64,000 nucleotides of DNA from Takakia lepidozioides (Eukaryota; Streptophyta; Takakiopsida; Takakiales; Takakiaceae). Position numbers and translations under genes: made by a program. Shown here piece after piece: positions 12,075 to 22,169 of this stretch (positions within the stretch are counted from its first letter, which is position 1; each line of letters starts with the position of its first letter). Below the pieces are notes generated by a model, which did no database searches, had not been told where the DNA came from, and saw nothing but the letters and a program-made list of their open reading frames with translations. The stretch lies in contig CM060731.1 in the NCBI GenBank assembly GCA_030704615.1, positions 11,594,001-11,658,000 of the forward strand. The letters are read 5' to 3'.

Positions 12075-12720
12075 AGCATGGTAAACCAGTCTTCTGGCGT
12101 CTGAACCAGTCTGCTCAATTAGTCTTCTACCGTTTGATCCAGTCTGCTCAACTAGTCTTCTGGTGTCTGAACCAATCTGCTCAACCAGTCTTCTAGTATC
12201 TGAACCAGTCTGCTCAACCAGTCTTCTAGTGTGTGAACGAGTCTGCTCAACCAGTCTTCTGGTGTCTGAACCAGTCTGCTCAACCACTCTTTTGGTATCT
12301 GAACCAGTCTGCTGTACCAGGCTGGGGACTCAGTCTTCAAACAGTCTGCTGTGCCAGCCTTCTCCTGAGCAGACCAGTCTCCCGGTTCTGAACGTGCCTG
12401 CACCTGGCTGACCAGTGAGCCTCATACGGTCTGCCCATCAGACTGGCCATTCTCAGCACGGTGGACTCTCATTACTCTGCTGACCAGACTTGGCAGACTA
12501 CTGGCCAATGCCATCCGCCTGTACTATACCACTCCGGTGACTCTCGACAGTCTGCTCACCAGTGTAGACTCATGGTTCCCAATCGCATCTGCTAGTTTGC
12601 CGGACTGGTCCCAACTCCTCAATCTGTCGGACTCTCGTCAGTCTGGCGACATTGCCATCTGTCTGCTCACAAGCCCAGGCATACCCTCTTCCCGTACTCT
12701 GGCAGTCTGCTGACTCTCGG
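12075..12720. repeat. Minisatellite of AGTCTGCTCAACC type with 33-bp period
   Basis: Between about 12,095 and 12,310 the unit has a 33-bp period (starts at 12,101, 12,134 and 12,167) and about seven copies. Read on the minus strand it gives an 11-residue repeat (VEQTGSDTRRL). Less regular AGTCTGCT-containing DNA continues to about 12,720. The multiple-of-three period could be chance or a coding relic. Confidence 0.7.
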
Positions 12721-13419
12721 CTGTTTGTTGACCAGTGGACTCCTTTGGTATGTTAAACAAAATGATTGTGTGTGCAGAGGTAAGTCCGCTTAACAACATG
12801 TAGTGAATTGGTCACAAATCTACAGCGACTACTCCACACTGCACTCATATACGACCAATAGGATGTGTATACAAAGTCATATTTTATTTCGTTGCAAATG
12901 CTCAAAAGCATGCTTACATTACAAATGCGTCCTATGGTGCACCTCTAATCTCGGACCCAGATGGATATCTATGAGGATATTGCTTTCTCAGCAGCACTCA
13001 GTTCAGTCAAGATGTACTTAAGACACTGCATCCATTGGCCAAGTGCCAACTTGAACGTAAACCAGTGTTTCGTGAAAGGTACTCCTCTCTCTGCCCTTTT
13101 AGAAGAAGTTCGAGTATGCCCAGTTTGTAGCCATTCATAATATCCTTGGATGAAGGACATGACGTAAAACCCGCATTCCGAGCTGAATGGCTGTTGGGGC
13201 ACTTCAGGCTGGTTGAACTGAAATGCCTTAACCTCCTCCCAACCCGGTGAATCAACACTGTAGCCTAAGCACTCCGCATGCAGCTTCCGTATCCATGACA
13301 AAACATATGGGCAACCATGCAAAAACTCGATGGAGTTCATGTGAGTGAAGCAGCCTTTCCGCACGTCGATGACAACAACACTCCAGTGCACCCTTCAAGA
13401 CGAATCTCATGAGTCTCAC

Positions 13420-13760
13420 GGCAGCAGTCCACTCAGCAGACCACTCCAATTGCCTCTCCAGCAGACTCTACAGACTCGCACACTGCATGGGTCCCACTAC
13501 ACTCAGCCGACTCGGCATAGTCACGACTCAGCAGACTCAGAAGACTCATCACTCAGCAGACTCGGCATAATGAGCAGATTCACCAGACTCGGCAGATTGA
13601 GCAAACTCAGGGCTGAGTGGGCAGACCGAGCAGACTGTCGTCATTCAAAAGACTGGGCAGATTTGCCACACTAAGCAGACTGAACGGACTCAACTAGCGA
13701 GAGGCAGGTGTGAACGTAGTGACGTCATTCAAAAGACTGGCCCGACAGAACAGACTGAGT
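13420..13760. repeat. CAGACT/AGCAGACT minisatellite
   Basis: Irregular short tandem units such as ACTCAGCAGACTC and GCAGACTGAGCAGACTG, in an apparent intron of the Ulp1-like gene, upstream of the catalytic exon. Confidence 0.65.
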
Positions 13761-14929
13761 AGGCAAGATCTTACTCCTCCACAATCGGAACGATTATATG
13801 ATGGCAGTCTTTTATGTCTTTGCTAAGCCGAGGTATGCTCTAGCAAGAATGCAGATACTCCACTAGCCTTTCCCGTGGCCCGTCCCAATGTGTCATCATA
13901 CGAGACCACGTTGAGGCTGGCAGAAGATAGTACTTGAGTACTTGTCTTCAACCGTCTTCTCAAAGAAACGACACCACAGCTCCAACATTCTATCTGTACA
14001 CTCCGACTCCACCGTCAAGTGGCTTCAAGTCCGGAGGCCCGATGGAGCACTCATACCGGGGGTCGCCTTCATAAAAGTGAACCATGCAATTGCCGGCCGC
14101 GACATTCCGTCGCACGGCCGCGGCAAAACGAGAACCCAACCTGCACACAGACCACGGCCTTGTGTGAAAACCCATGTACGCAACGGTCTAAGCACACTGA
14201 CTCCATTCAACAGACTGCCCATACCGAGTGGACTGAGCGGACTTGCCAGACTCACCAGACCGAGCGGACTGAGTAGACTCACACTTCTGAGCAGACTGGA
14301 GTGACCAGACTCAGCAGACTGGGAGGACTACTCATTGGTGCATTTCTCGCTGAAGAACCACTTCCTTGCCCGTATCCAATGTCATTTTGCGGTCCTTGTT
14401 CATGAAAACAACGGACTTGCCTTTCTTCGCATGTTTCTTGGCAACAGGACCCTCCCGAATTTCCTGAGTCTGCTCCACGACAGTCCGCTTCTTCGCTCTA
14501 TTTGTGCCCAGGGATTCGGCGACTACTGTGGCCGGGTTCAATTCAGCAGACTGACGAAGTGATGCGGTCCTGCTTCGCAACACGACTGTGTCTGCAGGCT
14601 TGTTCACACTTGCAGGACCTGTGTTGGCAGCCTCACGGGTCGCATGCGTTGAACTAATCCGTGCATCTGTTGGCGTTGTAAGTAAGCCACCTTTTCTGGT
14701 TGTGGAGCCAACGTGAGCAACATTGGCGGGTTGTGGAATTGCCTGGGAGGGAAACGGTGTCCTCAAGTCCTGTAGGTACAACAGATCCTGTCAATACACA
14801 GAAATTGAACATAAATCTGAAATCACAGAGGTGGAAGACGGCAGGGCACAACCTGTATGGCATCATTGGAAGGAAGCGACTGGGCAGACTGCTCCCCTGC
14901 TTGAACGTCAGTCTGTCTGTGCTGCTCAG

Positions 14930-15290
14930 AGCGGTTAGCCTGGTGCTCAGTCTGCTCACCGCTATGGTCAGTCTGCTATCGAGTCTGGTGTACACTCTCG
15001 TGTGCGGGGGGAACGGCATGTTGGCCCTTAGTCTGTCCATGTTCGGCATCGGTTTGTTGCTTAGTGTCCTCAGTCTGGCCAGTCTGGTTCTCAGTCTACT
15101 CGCCGCTCTAGTCAATCTGCTGTCAAGTCTGGTGGACACTCTCGTGGGCGGGGTGAACGGCACGTTGGCCCTCATTTAGAGGACCATGTTCAATGTCAAT
15201 CTGCTGCTCACTGTCCTCAGTCTGGTCAGTCTGTTGTTCAGCCTGGTGGTCACTCTCGTGGTCGGTCTGCTCTTGTAGGGAAGAGATCAA
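14930..15290. repeat. AGTCTGCT minisatellite
   Basis: Repeated CAGTCTGCT, CAGTCTGGT and AGTCTGTT units. Two larger blocks (around 14,980-15,040 and 15,105-15,180) are near-duplicates containing ACACTCTCGTG and GGCGGGGTGAACGGC-like segments. Confidence 0.65.
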
Positions 15291-15729
15291 TCTATCAACT
15301 TGCAAAGTCAACTGTGTCTTCAGGGTCTGATGCAGAAAAAGCTTGACTACCGCCGACATCTAAATTATCCGCGGCAACTACATCGTCTAGTTCTTCAGTA
15401 AGGTCAATGATACGGGGTTGAGTTCCCATATTGCGATCAATCACGTAAGAATCATCTATAGCTTTCGCAAGCGAACGAACCAAAACCGGGCTGAGCTGAA
15501 TGGAAATAGTTGGCAGGCCATGGGTCACTGGAGAATAATGGTTTACCGGTGCCCGGCTTATATCCTCAAACGATGCGCCAATATGTGAAGATGGCCCGGG
15601 GGAAAAGAAGACTCCGTCAATGCACTGATAGAACTCCGCACAAATTCAGAGACAGGGTCCTGTTGAGGCCAGTGCAGCCGACTCTGTTCAATGAGCTGGA
15701 CATGAAGTGTAGTTGGGTCCTCCGAGTCA

Positions 15730-16110
15730 GTGTGGTCGTGAATCTGCTGGACAGTCTGCAGGGCACTGTCATTGTGGTGATTGCTTTCAGTCTGCTCAAT
15801 GGTATGCTGCACAGTCTACTGGTGCATAGCCAGGTCATCCGTCTGCAGCCCGGTCTGCTCATTGGTATGCTGGACGGTCTGCTTGACAGCGACGTCATCG
15901 GTATGCTGCATGGTCTGGTGCAGAGGCAGTCCTTCAGTCTGCTCACCGGTCTGCTCATGAGTCTCCTCGTCCTCGGTGTGGCCTGTAGTGCACCCACTCT
16001 CTTGAACAGTGGCTGGGATAGTGTTGACAGTCTGTCCATGCTCTTTTTGTTGCAGTGGGTCAGTCTGCTAAGCAATGGCGTCGTCAACAGTCTGCTGAAC
16101 GGTGTCATGG
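15730..16110. repeat. AGTCTGCT minisatellite
   Basis: Irregular repeats of CAGTCTGCTCA/GGTCTGCTCATTGGTATGCTG in the Ulp1-like gene, between its unrecognised exons. Confidence 0.6.
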
Positions 16111-17034
16111 AGTCCATGTAACGCCAGCACAACATCTCGTGCACCTCTGGCAAAGGAATCGAAAGCACACTGCACGTGCTCGTCTAAATCGGACATTCCT
16201 GAAACAGATGAGTTGGACAAAGTGAGTCTGACAGGATGGTGGAAGAAAAGACCATGAACTTCACAACGGTCCAAAAGAATTCGGCATTACCTTCTAGGAA
16301 GTTGCCAATGAGACCAATATCTTGGATTTGGCGTCCCAAGCATGCTCCATCGAGATGGCGAATCGTTGGCATGCGGTTTTCAAATGGGGAGCCGCACCAA
16401 AAGACTTTGAACACATCCGGTTTGTTCAACACAATATCGAATACTGCTCGCTCCATTACCGCAGCAAACCATTGCAACGCCTCATCCACAACACTCTTCT
16501 TACCCGCATCCGAATCTGAATGAAACAAATACTTCCTCAAACTTTGCAGGTCCTTTACCAATTTACTGTATGAACGGAAATTGCCGAACTACATCCATCG
16601 ATGGTGAAGTAAAGAATTAGCAATGCGATCAAAGTACTCTTCAGTAATTCCAAGCAAGTGCTTTCCCCGCACCCCAAAGGTGGGATGTGCCATGGGCATA
16701 TGTCTGAGTTCCTGAGGCCGTGGGTCATCCATGAGGATTAATTGGACAAGCAGTGGCGGGGCATTTTGGACCTTCGTGGCTGCCAGGGCCACAGAATGTG
16801 CGCTTTCGAGGACTTCATTCGCTTCTGCCATAGTAAATTCCATGGAATAATGAAAGGGAACAAAAGGCCACCGGCCGTCCGTGACAATGCGATGGAGCTC
16901 ATTATACCAATCCACATTGGCATTGACTTCCCCCACCCTCAGACGGGCAAGTGTCAGGTCCACAGCTTCGGGATCAATGAGCGGCAATGGCGAGCGCCAA
17001 ACTCCAAAAAGTCCCGTGGTGGTCGTGACAATGA

Positions 17035-17320
17035 GAGTCTGCTAGCTGGGAGTCCGCTCAATGGGAGTCTGCTGGCTGGGAGTCCGCTCGATAGCAGTGT
17101 GGTGGATGGGCGTCTTCTGGGTGGCAATCTGCTGGTTGGGAGTCTCCTGAATAGCAGTCTGCGGGCTGGGAGTCTGCAAAGCAGTCTGCTGGATGGGAGT
17201 ATGCTGGACGAGAGTCTGGGAGTGTGCTGGACAAGACTGCGCTGACTGTGAGTCTGGTGGGAAAGAGTCTGCTGGGCAAGAGTCTGCTGGATGCCAGATT
17301 GGGTGAGGTCTGTGTCCACC
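17035..17320. repeat. GGGAGTCTGCTGG minisatellite
   Basis: About fifteen irregular units of roughly 17-20 bp around GGGAGTCTGCTGGCT. Reading frames through it give low-complexity SQQTPIERTP-like or RLPASRLP-like peptides, most likely not translated. Confidence 0.65.
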
Positions 17321-18740
17321 GAGTCTGCAGACCGGGGAGTTGGCGCGTGCTTTGTCTGCAAAGTCCAGTGCTGCTATGGCGTCTGCTGAGCCAGGGTACT
17401 TAAACAAGATGTACTCCCGCACCCGCTCCACTTCTCGGCGCACTGCATTCACTGCTAAAGGAGGGTCGGAGCGCACCGTCTGCCAAACACACAAAGACTC
17501 CCGAATACTGGCTCGTTCATCTTGGTATATGACAGAAAACCCAAAAACTCAGCATCAGACTCACTAGCAGCAGACTCACCAGCATCGTGGCACAGAAGAA
17601 AGGAACCAGCGGACTTCAGGGACTAACGAGCAAGTCCACAAGCAGGGGACTGACCAGCAAGTCCGCAAGTAGACTGACGTAGCAGACCGAGCAGGTAGAC
17701 TGAACCAGCAGACTCTATGACAACAGACACCAACTGTGGGGACAGACTGGGCATTACCTCGTCGTCGTCGTGGACACAGACGTCCTCCTCATCTTCAAGG
17801 GAGCTCAACCAATTTTCCTCCGCTGCTCGGATGGTTCTGCTGAGCTGTTCGGACTGGGCAAAACTGTAGAAAAAACGGAAGACGTCTTTCTCGTCCACTG
17901 GTGGGCACACCAATGGGAGAAGCCCAAATGGTATGAGGCGCAATATGCCAGGACAGACTCCACTGGTAGTCTCTTTTGACTGGACTTCGTCCACGTGAAC
18001 CCTCGACTAGTCAGGCAAGACAATGTCGACGGGAGATGAGACACCTCCCAGACCTGCGAATTCATCATTCCGAATGATGTCTGCAGACAACTCAGCAGAC
18101 TGGCTCTCACTCGAAGTACTGATGGTCTGCATCTGCTGCGTAGACCGCCTCCCTGGCACAGCCCGTGACACTTCCCGACTGCCTTGGGGACGAGTCTGCT
18201 GTTGAGATTTCGCCCTCGCCTCCCGAGCAGACCTTGCAACCTTTGCTCTTTCCTTCTTCTGGGCCCCATCACTAAGTTTTTCTTTCTAGGAGCCACAGGC
18301 GATGGCGATGTCAGGTCATGCACATCTTGCATTGCAACATCCGAACCCACCCCATACCGTGCGCGCACCTCTGCCAAAGTGCGGGCCTTTGGGTTTGCGC
18401 CACAGAGTCTGGCGGTGGCCGCATTCACCACCCTCATTGAACTTTGAACTGGCCACGGCTTGAAGCCAGGTGGGATATAGCGCTTATTTTTGCAACCCGT
18501 ATCAACACAATGGCGGTTTAGCTGCACTTTGTCCTTGATAATTTCACTACATAAGGGACAGTGGAGCTTATCCTTCTGCCAGTTGGAGTCTGCAGGCTTG
18601 ATTGCGCGGAGGTCTAAGAATGCTTCGACTATTTTTGCATCATACTCCTCACGTGAGTTTCAGTACCTTCGCTCCTTTAGCCTGGACTTGTGCATGAAAT
18701 GCAACCAGTCTGCTCCACCCTTTGCACAAGCATCCTCCAT

Positions 18741-19290
18741 GGCTGCAGAATCAGACAAACAGATGCAGCGGCAATGAGCGACAGACAGACTAAGAATAAG
18801 AAAGCAGAGAAGAGCGGAAAAGAGAATGGAAAGAAACCAAAGCACAAAGCACAAAGAGGAAGCTCACTGGGCAACAGGCGACGGTTGTTGTGACGGTTCG
18901 GTGCTCACGCGACTGTCCGCGCCTCGAAAACCTAACACGCACAAAGGAAAGCGGGCTCGCACCAATGGGAGGTGGACGGGCCCTAAACGAAACAGTGCGA
19001 AAGAAGTCCAGCGGGAAGTGGACCCTGCATGTGCGGAGTGACGTGGCAAGATTTCACTGGCGCCCCTTTTTGGCTGCCATCGCATTAAATAGTTGCAGAC
19101 CCCTCACACGTGTTGGCGGTATGCCACTGCACGGACAGTCCAGCAGATAGGATGAGTGGGACTATCGTCAGTCTGCCGTCGTCGCATTCATCAAGTCCAA
19201 CAGACTTACTCCTGATGACAAAGACGGCCGAGCAGACCCAGTACCCTCCACAACAGACTCATATGCCACCGCAAGGACCAACGACGTAAT
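18741..19290 (-). promoter_or_regulatory. Upstream region of the Ulp1-like gene
   Basis: No gene. It holds a TTAAAT-like AT patch at about 19,085 and a copy (about 19,195-19,275) of the intron/upstream unit seen twice at 41.0-41.6 kb (CAACAGACTTA..., GACAAA.ACGGCCGA.CAGACCCA, CAACAGACTC.TATGCCAC). Promoter activity is inferred only from position. Confidence 0.3.
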
Positions 19291-19299
19291 GGCGTGAGC

Positions 19300-20869
19300 G
19301 CCCGAGCGTACGCTCACGCAGGAGTGACGTGGTGCTTCCAACATGAGCTTGGAGCATTCTTGCGGACTCCACTTTGCCAAAGTGTTCAGCGGTTGGAGGG
19401 AAACGCCGAACGAGCTTTCCATCTCGTTTGGTTGGCCACAAGTCAGGATTTGCCGGGGGGACCCGGGAGGACGCAGAAGTAGTAGCACATGCATGGAGTT
19501 GGGGTTGTCTCGCAAGGGAAAAACCTGCCTCCTCCAGCATTTCAATCTCCTGAAAGCAAAGATGTGTTCCCACCTTCACGGGCCAAACGGTTGGAGGAGA
19601 TGGCTTCATCACTACGGAAGGACGCACAGTTCCATGCACACATCTGGCACAATCATCTGCGCAGAACCAGAACTTGTGGTTCTTGGCTTCTGGTTGACCG
19701 TATGGACGCATCAAGCCCGTGAAAGTCGGAGCAGGAGTTCGGGCACCACCTCTGGATATAGATGAAGTGCACTTCTCGAAATTAGTTGCCCTGATCGCTG
19801 TACATTTCATACGAGACCCTACACTTGTGCGTTCTATGTGCCAAACGTGGTCGGGGCATGCGGACTCAAGCACATCAAGGGGGTTGTTTCTCTCCTGCAC
19901 CATTTCAGTGGCACTGTTTGAAGCTGGAGCTTGCCGTCGTGTTGGAGGTTCCTCCACAATGGAGATTCCGGACATGGAGCTATCATGCAGGGGAACACGA
20001 GGCTTCGAGAAGTTATCACGGTCTGCCCTATGGGAATCTGAATCCGAACCAGGTGGAGTGTTCAATTTCCTCTTACAGGAGCCGAATCTCTCCTCCCCTT
20101 CAAGATGTGGAACTCTAGAAACAAGTGGCGTTCCCTGGGCATACATGCTCACCGCCTGTGCTATCTTGATTGATCCCCAGATCTGTTTGCAGCACGCAAC
20201 ATCAACTCCCATTTGTCTGGACCCTTGCCACCAACCCCACCTCGTAAAAAATCACGGTATCGGGTTTGTTGTTGCAAGGCACGTATCAAATCATCTGTTG
20301 TTGCCACATACAAATCCCGACCTCGTTTCCCAGACTGCTGCAACCATGCGTTGTGCACAGTTTCTGCCAAATTGCAAGATGGCATGTCCGCCATTTCCTC
20401 AATGGACATGTTCTGCAAAGTGCAGAACCGCACTTCAAAACAGTGAACAGAAAACAACATAAAGAAAGCGAGGACACAATAAAATGGAAAGCAAATGTAT
20501 GAAAAAACAATAAATATAAGCCTCGTACCAATGGCATGGTTGCTCCCCACTGTCTATACCGGAAGTGCCAAAACGCCAGCCAATCTTCCAATGCTCTCAT
20601 ACTCTCAAGTGATGCAGCTCCAGAAGAGAACCACCAGGCACGAATTGTCTGGAACAAAGTGTCCGCCTCCTTCATTGTTCTAGCATCTTTGTACTCTTTG
20701 CACAATTTATAGTGCTGAGTCTGCATCTCTGGTTTGATGTCCGACTTTGTATGTTTTTCCAGAGATTGTGTCCAATGGAATAGACATGTACGCTCTCTTC
20801 CTCGCATTGGAACTTTTGGGTCGCCCGATCCGAAGACAATACGAACAGCATTGAAATTTGCTTGAGCAC
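19300..20869 (-). pseudogene. DDE transposase 2, C-terminal part
   Basis: Continues the gene interrupted at 31,932. From 20,869 it reads DSAQANFNAVRIVFGSGD (second catalytic Asp supplied by the split codon region), then RERTCLFHWTQSLEKHTK, WLAFWHFRYRQWGA and, in the next exon, SCNLAETVHNAWLQQSGKRG, whose Glu fits the third catalytic position of MULE-like DDE enzymes. The tail (20.2-19.3 kb) has Cys-rich CADDCARC and CFQEIEMLEE segments. The family is inferred from the DD...E order and motif style; I cannot name it precisely. It ends close to the left hairpin of the module. Confidence 0.65.
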
Positions 20870-20877
20870 TATCCGCC
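20870..20877. repeat. Target site duplication, left copy
   Basis: TATCCGCC immediately left of the hAT-like element. The identical octamer lies at 31,924-31,931. Removing the insert plus one copy rejoins the transposase reading frame exactly (M-A-D-S-A-Q-A). Confidence 0.92.
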
Positions 20878-21090
20878 CCTGGGGGGTGCACTCCAGCCAA
20901 TATGTACCAGCCACGTGCATGCACAGGAGGGGGTATTTTAAACCCTGTCTAGTCCGCGATGCACGGCGGGATCAAATCGTGGTATCCTTTTTTTTGCTCT
21001 CTCTTTTCCCTCCTCTCCTCTCCTCTCCCCTCCTCTCCCGCGTTCGTGGGTGGGTGGTCGACCGCAGGGCATGGTATTCTTCTTGATGTT

Positions 21091-21440
21091 TACAAGGTTC
21101 TTGGGAGGGTCAGCTTGGTCTTAGCAAGCCGTGTTTCAATCTCTGCTTGCTCAGCTGCACTGTGGTGGTTCTCAAAGACCAATCCGACATTACCTGACTA
21201 CAGCCATCAGCAGCACACAGAAGAGATCATTTTGGGGTTGATGGGAGGTCAAATCCTCCATGGGTCACAACACAAGGTCAAGGACAATGTGGTGAGGGCA
21301 CTTCTTCTTCGACCTATTTCAGCCTGTTTTTCCCTCTCATCACACTTGGCGCCCCTGAATTTGCAGCACGGAGCAGAGCTGACAAATTTTTTTTAAAGAT
21401 CCTTCACGATGGTGGGACAACTGCAGTCGCAAGGTGTGGC
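21091..21440 (+). pseudogene. Captured OSB-type PDF-motif fragments
   Basis: 21,091-21,345 matches 57,274-57,510, including the exon half with PDYSHQQHTEEIILG-like coding. 21,365-21,440 matches 57,098-57,175, the RWWDN half. The order, C-half followed by N-half, is what a tandem PDF-motif gene would give if captured across one repeat boundary. The copy is decayed: frameshifts near 21,390 (an eight-T run and TAA) break it. It shows where the transposon's cargo came from; function as protein is unlikely. Confidence 0.7.
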
Positions 21441-21529
21441 GTTTTCTTAAGGTACAATGTGAAGAAGTTTGTCCATCCTGGAAATGCGGGCTCTTGCCTC
21501 CTGTTAGTACCATGATTTGGTATTCTTCC

Positions 21530-22020
21530 AGCCCAGGCCAGTCACATTCGTTTGTTTTTGCAATGCGTGTGCGATCCTGGCAGCCCTGGAAAATGAGGAA
21601 GAGGTCCATGGTGGCATCATCAAAGCTGGGATTGTATCAGATGTCAATCTGACCAGTGCCGTGGTGGACATGTATGCCAAATGCGGGTGCATGAAGGATG
21701 CATTAAAGGGGGTGTTGGGCAGTATGGCTGAACGGAATGTGGTGTCATAGAGCGTGATGGTGGCATGCTATAAGCGCTACAAGGGCAAAGGAGGGAGGCT
21801 TTGGAGACCTCTGAGCACATGTACAAGCTTGGCAGCCCTGGAGATTGGAGAAGAGGTCCACGGTGGCATCGTCAAAGCTGTAGTGATTGTATCAGATGTC
21901 ATTATGAAAGCTGCCCTGGCGGACATGTATGTCAAATGTGGGTATGTGTAAGATGCAAAGGGAGTGATGGGCAGCTAAGGGGTTGTGTATGCAATGTGGT
22001 GTCATGGAGCATAGTGATGG
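21530..22020 (+). pseudogene. Captured PPR repeats, decayed
   Basis: Two degenerate PPR blocks aligned to the 58.5-61.4 kb gene. They read ...VVDMYAKCGCMKDAL...MAERNVVS, then a TAG where W is expected (21,748-21,750), and a second block with EEVHGGIVKA and ADMYVKCG followed by further stops (for example TAA at 21,949). They bridge the OSB pieces and the tandem array and were probably the seed from which the array grew. Confidence 0.7.
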
Positions 22021-22169
22021 AGCAAAGGTCGGGTTCCCCCCCTGAGTTTGAATTAAGTCTAGTGCAGAGAGGGTGATTTAGGGGCTGAGCTTTGGCTCAG
22101 CCTCAAGATTCAGAAAGTTAGTGCATAGAGTCCATTCAAATGCAGTACTGTTGGGCAGACATGGAAAAG

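Larger units (their letters stand above)
12969..18740 (-). pseudogene. Ulp1/SENP-type cysteine peptidase gene of a transposon, decayed
   Basis: Minus-strand gene running from ATG at 18,740. The first part has a zinc-binding pattern (CPLC...LNRHC...GC) but is cut by TGA at 18,660-18,662. Later exons near 17.5, 16.9, 16.5, 15.5 and 14.7 kb encode unrecognised, partly acidic or basic segments, including a lysine-rich nuclear-localisation-like stretch. At about 14.1-13.9 kb a segment resembles the start of a Ulp1 domain but has a frameshift and two stops. The last exon, about 13,396-12,969, has HWSVVVIDV and the catalytic-cysteine box PQQPFSSECGFYVM, typical of C48 deSUMOylating peptidases. MULEs with Ulp1-like genes (Kaonashi type) are known. 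Its introns are filled with AGTCTGCT minisatellites. Confidence 0.6.

Noticed and set aside
19719-20462. Plus-strand open frame of 247 codons
   Set aside because: Shadow of the transposase 2 C-terminal exons on the minus strand, which carry the LAETVHN and CADDCARC segments.
20990-21042. Polypyrimidine tract as a regulatory element
   Set aside because: CTCTCC-type simple repeat inside the hAT-like element; nothing adjacent indicates function.
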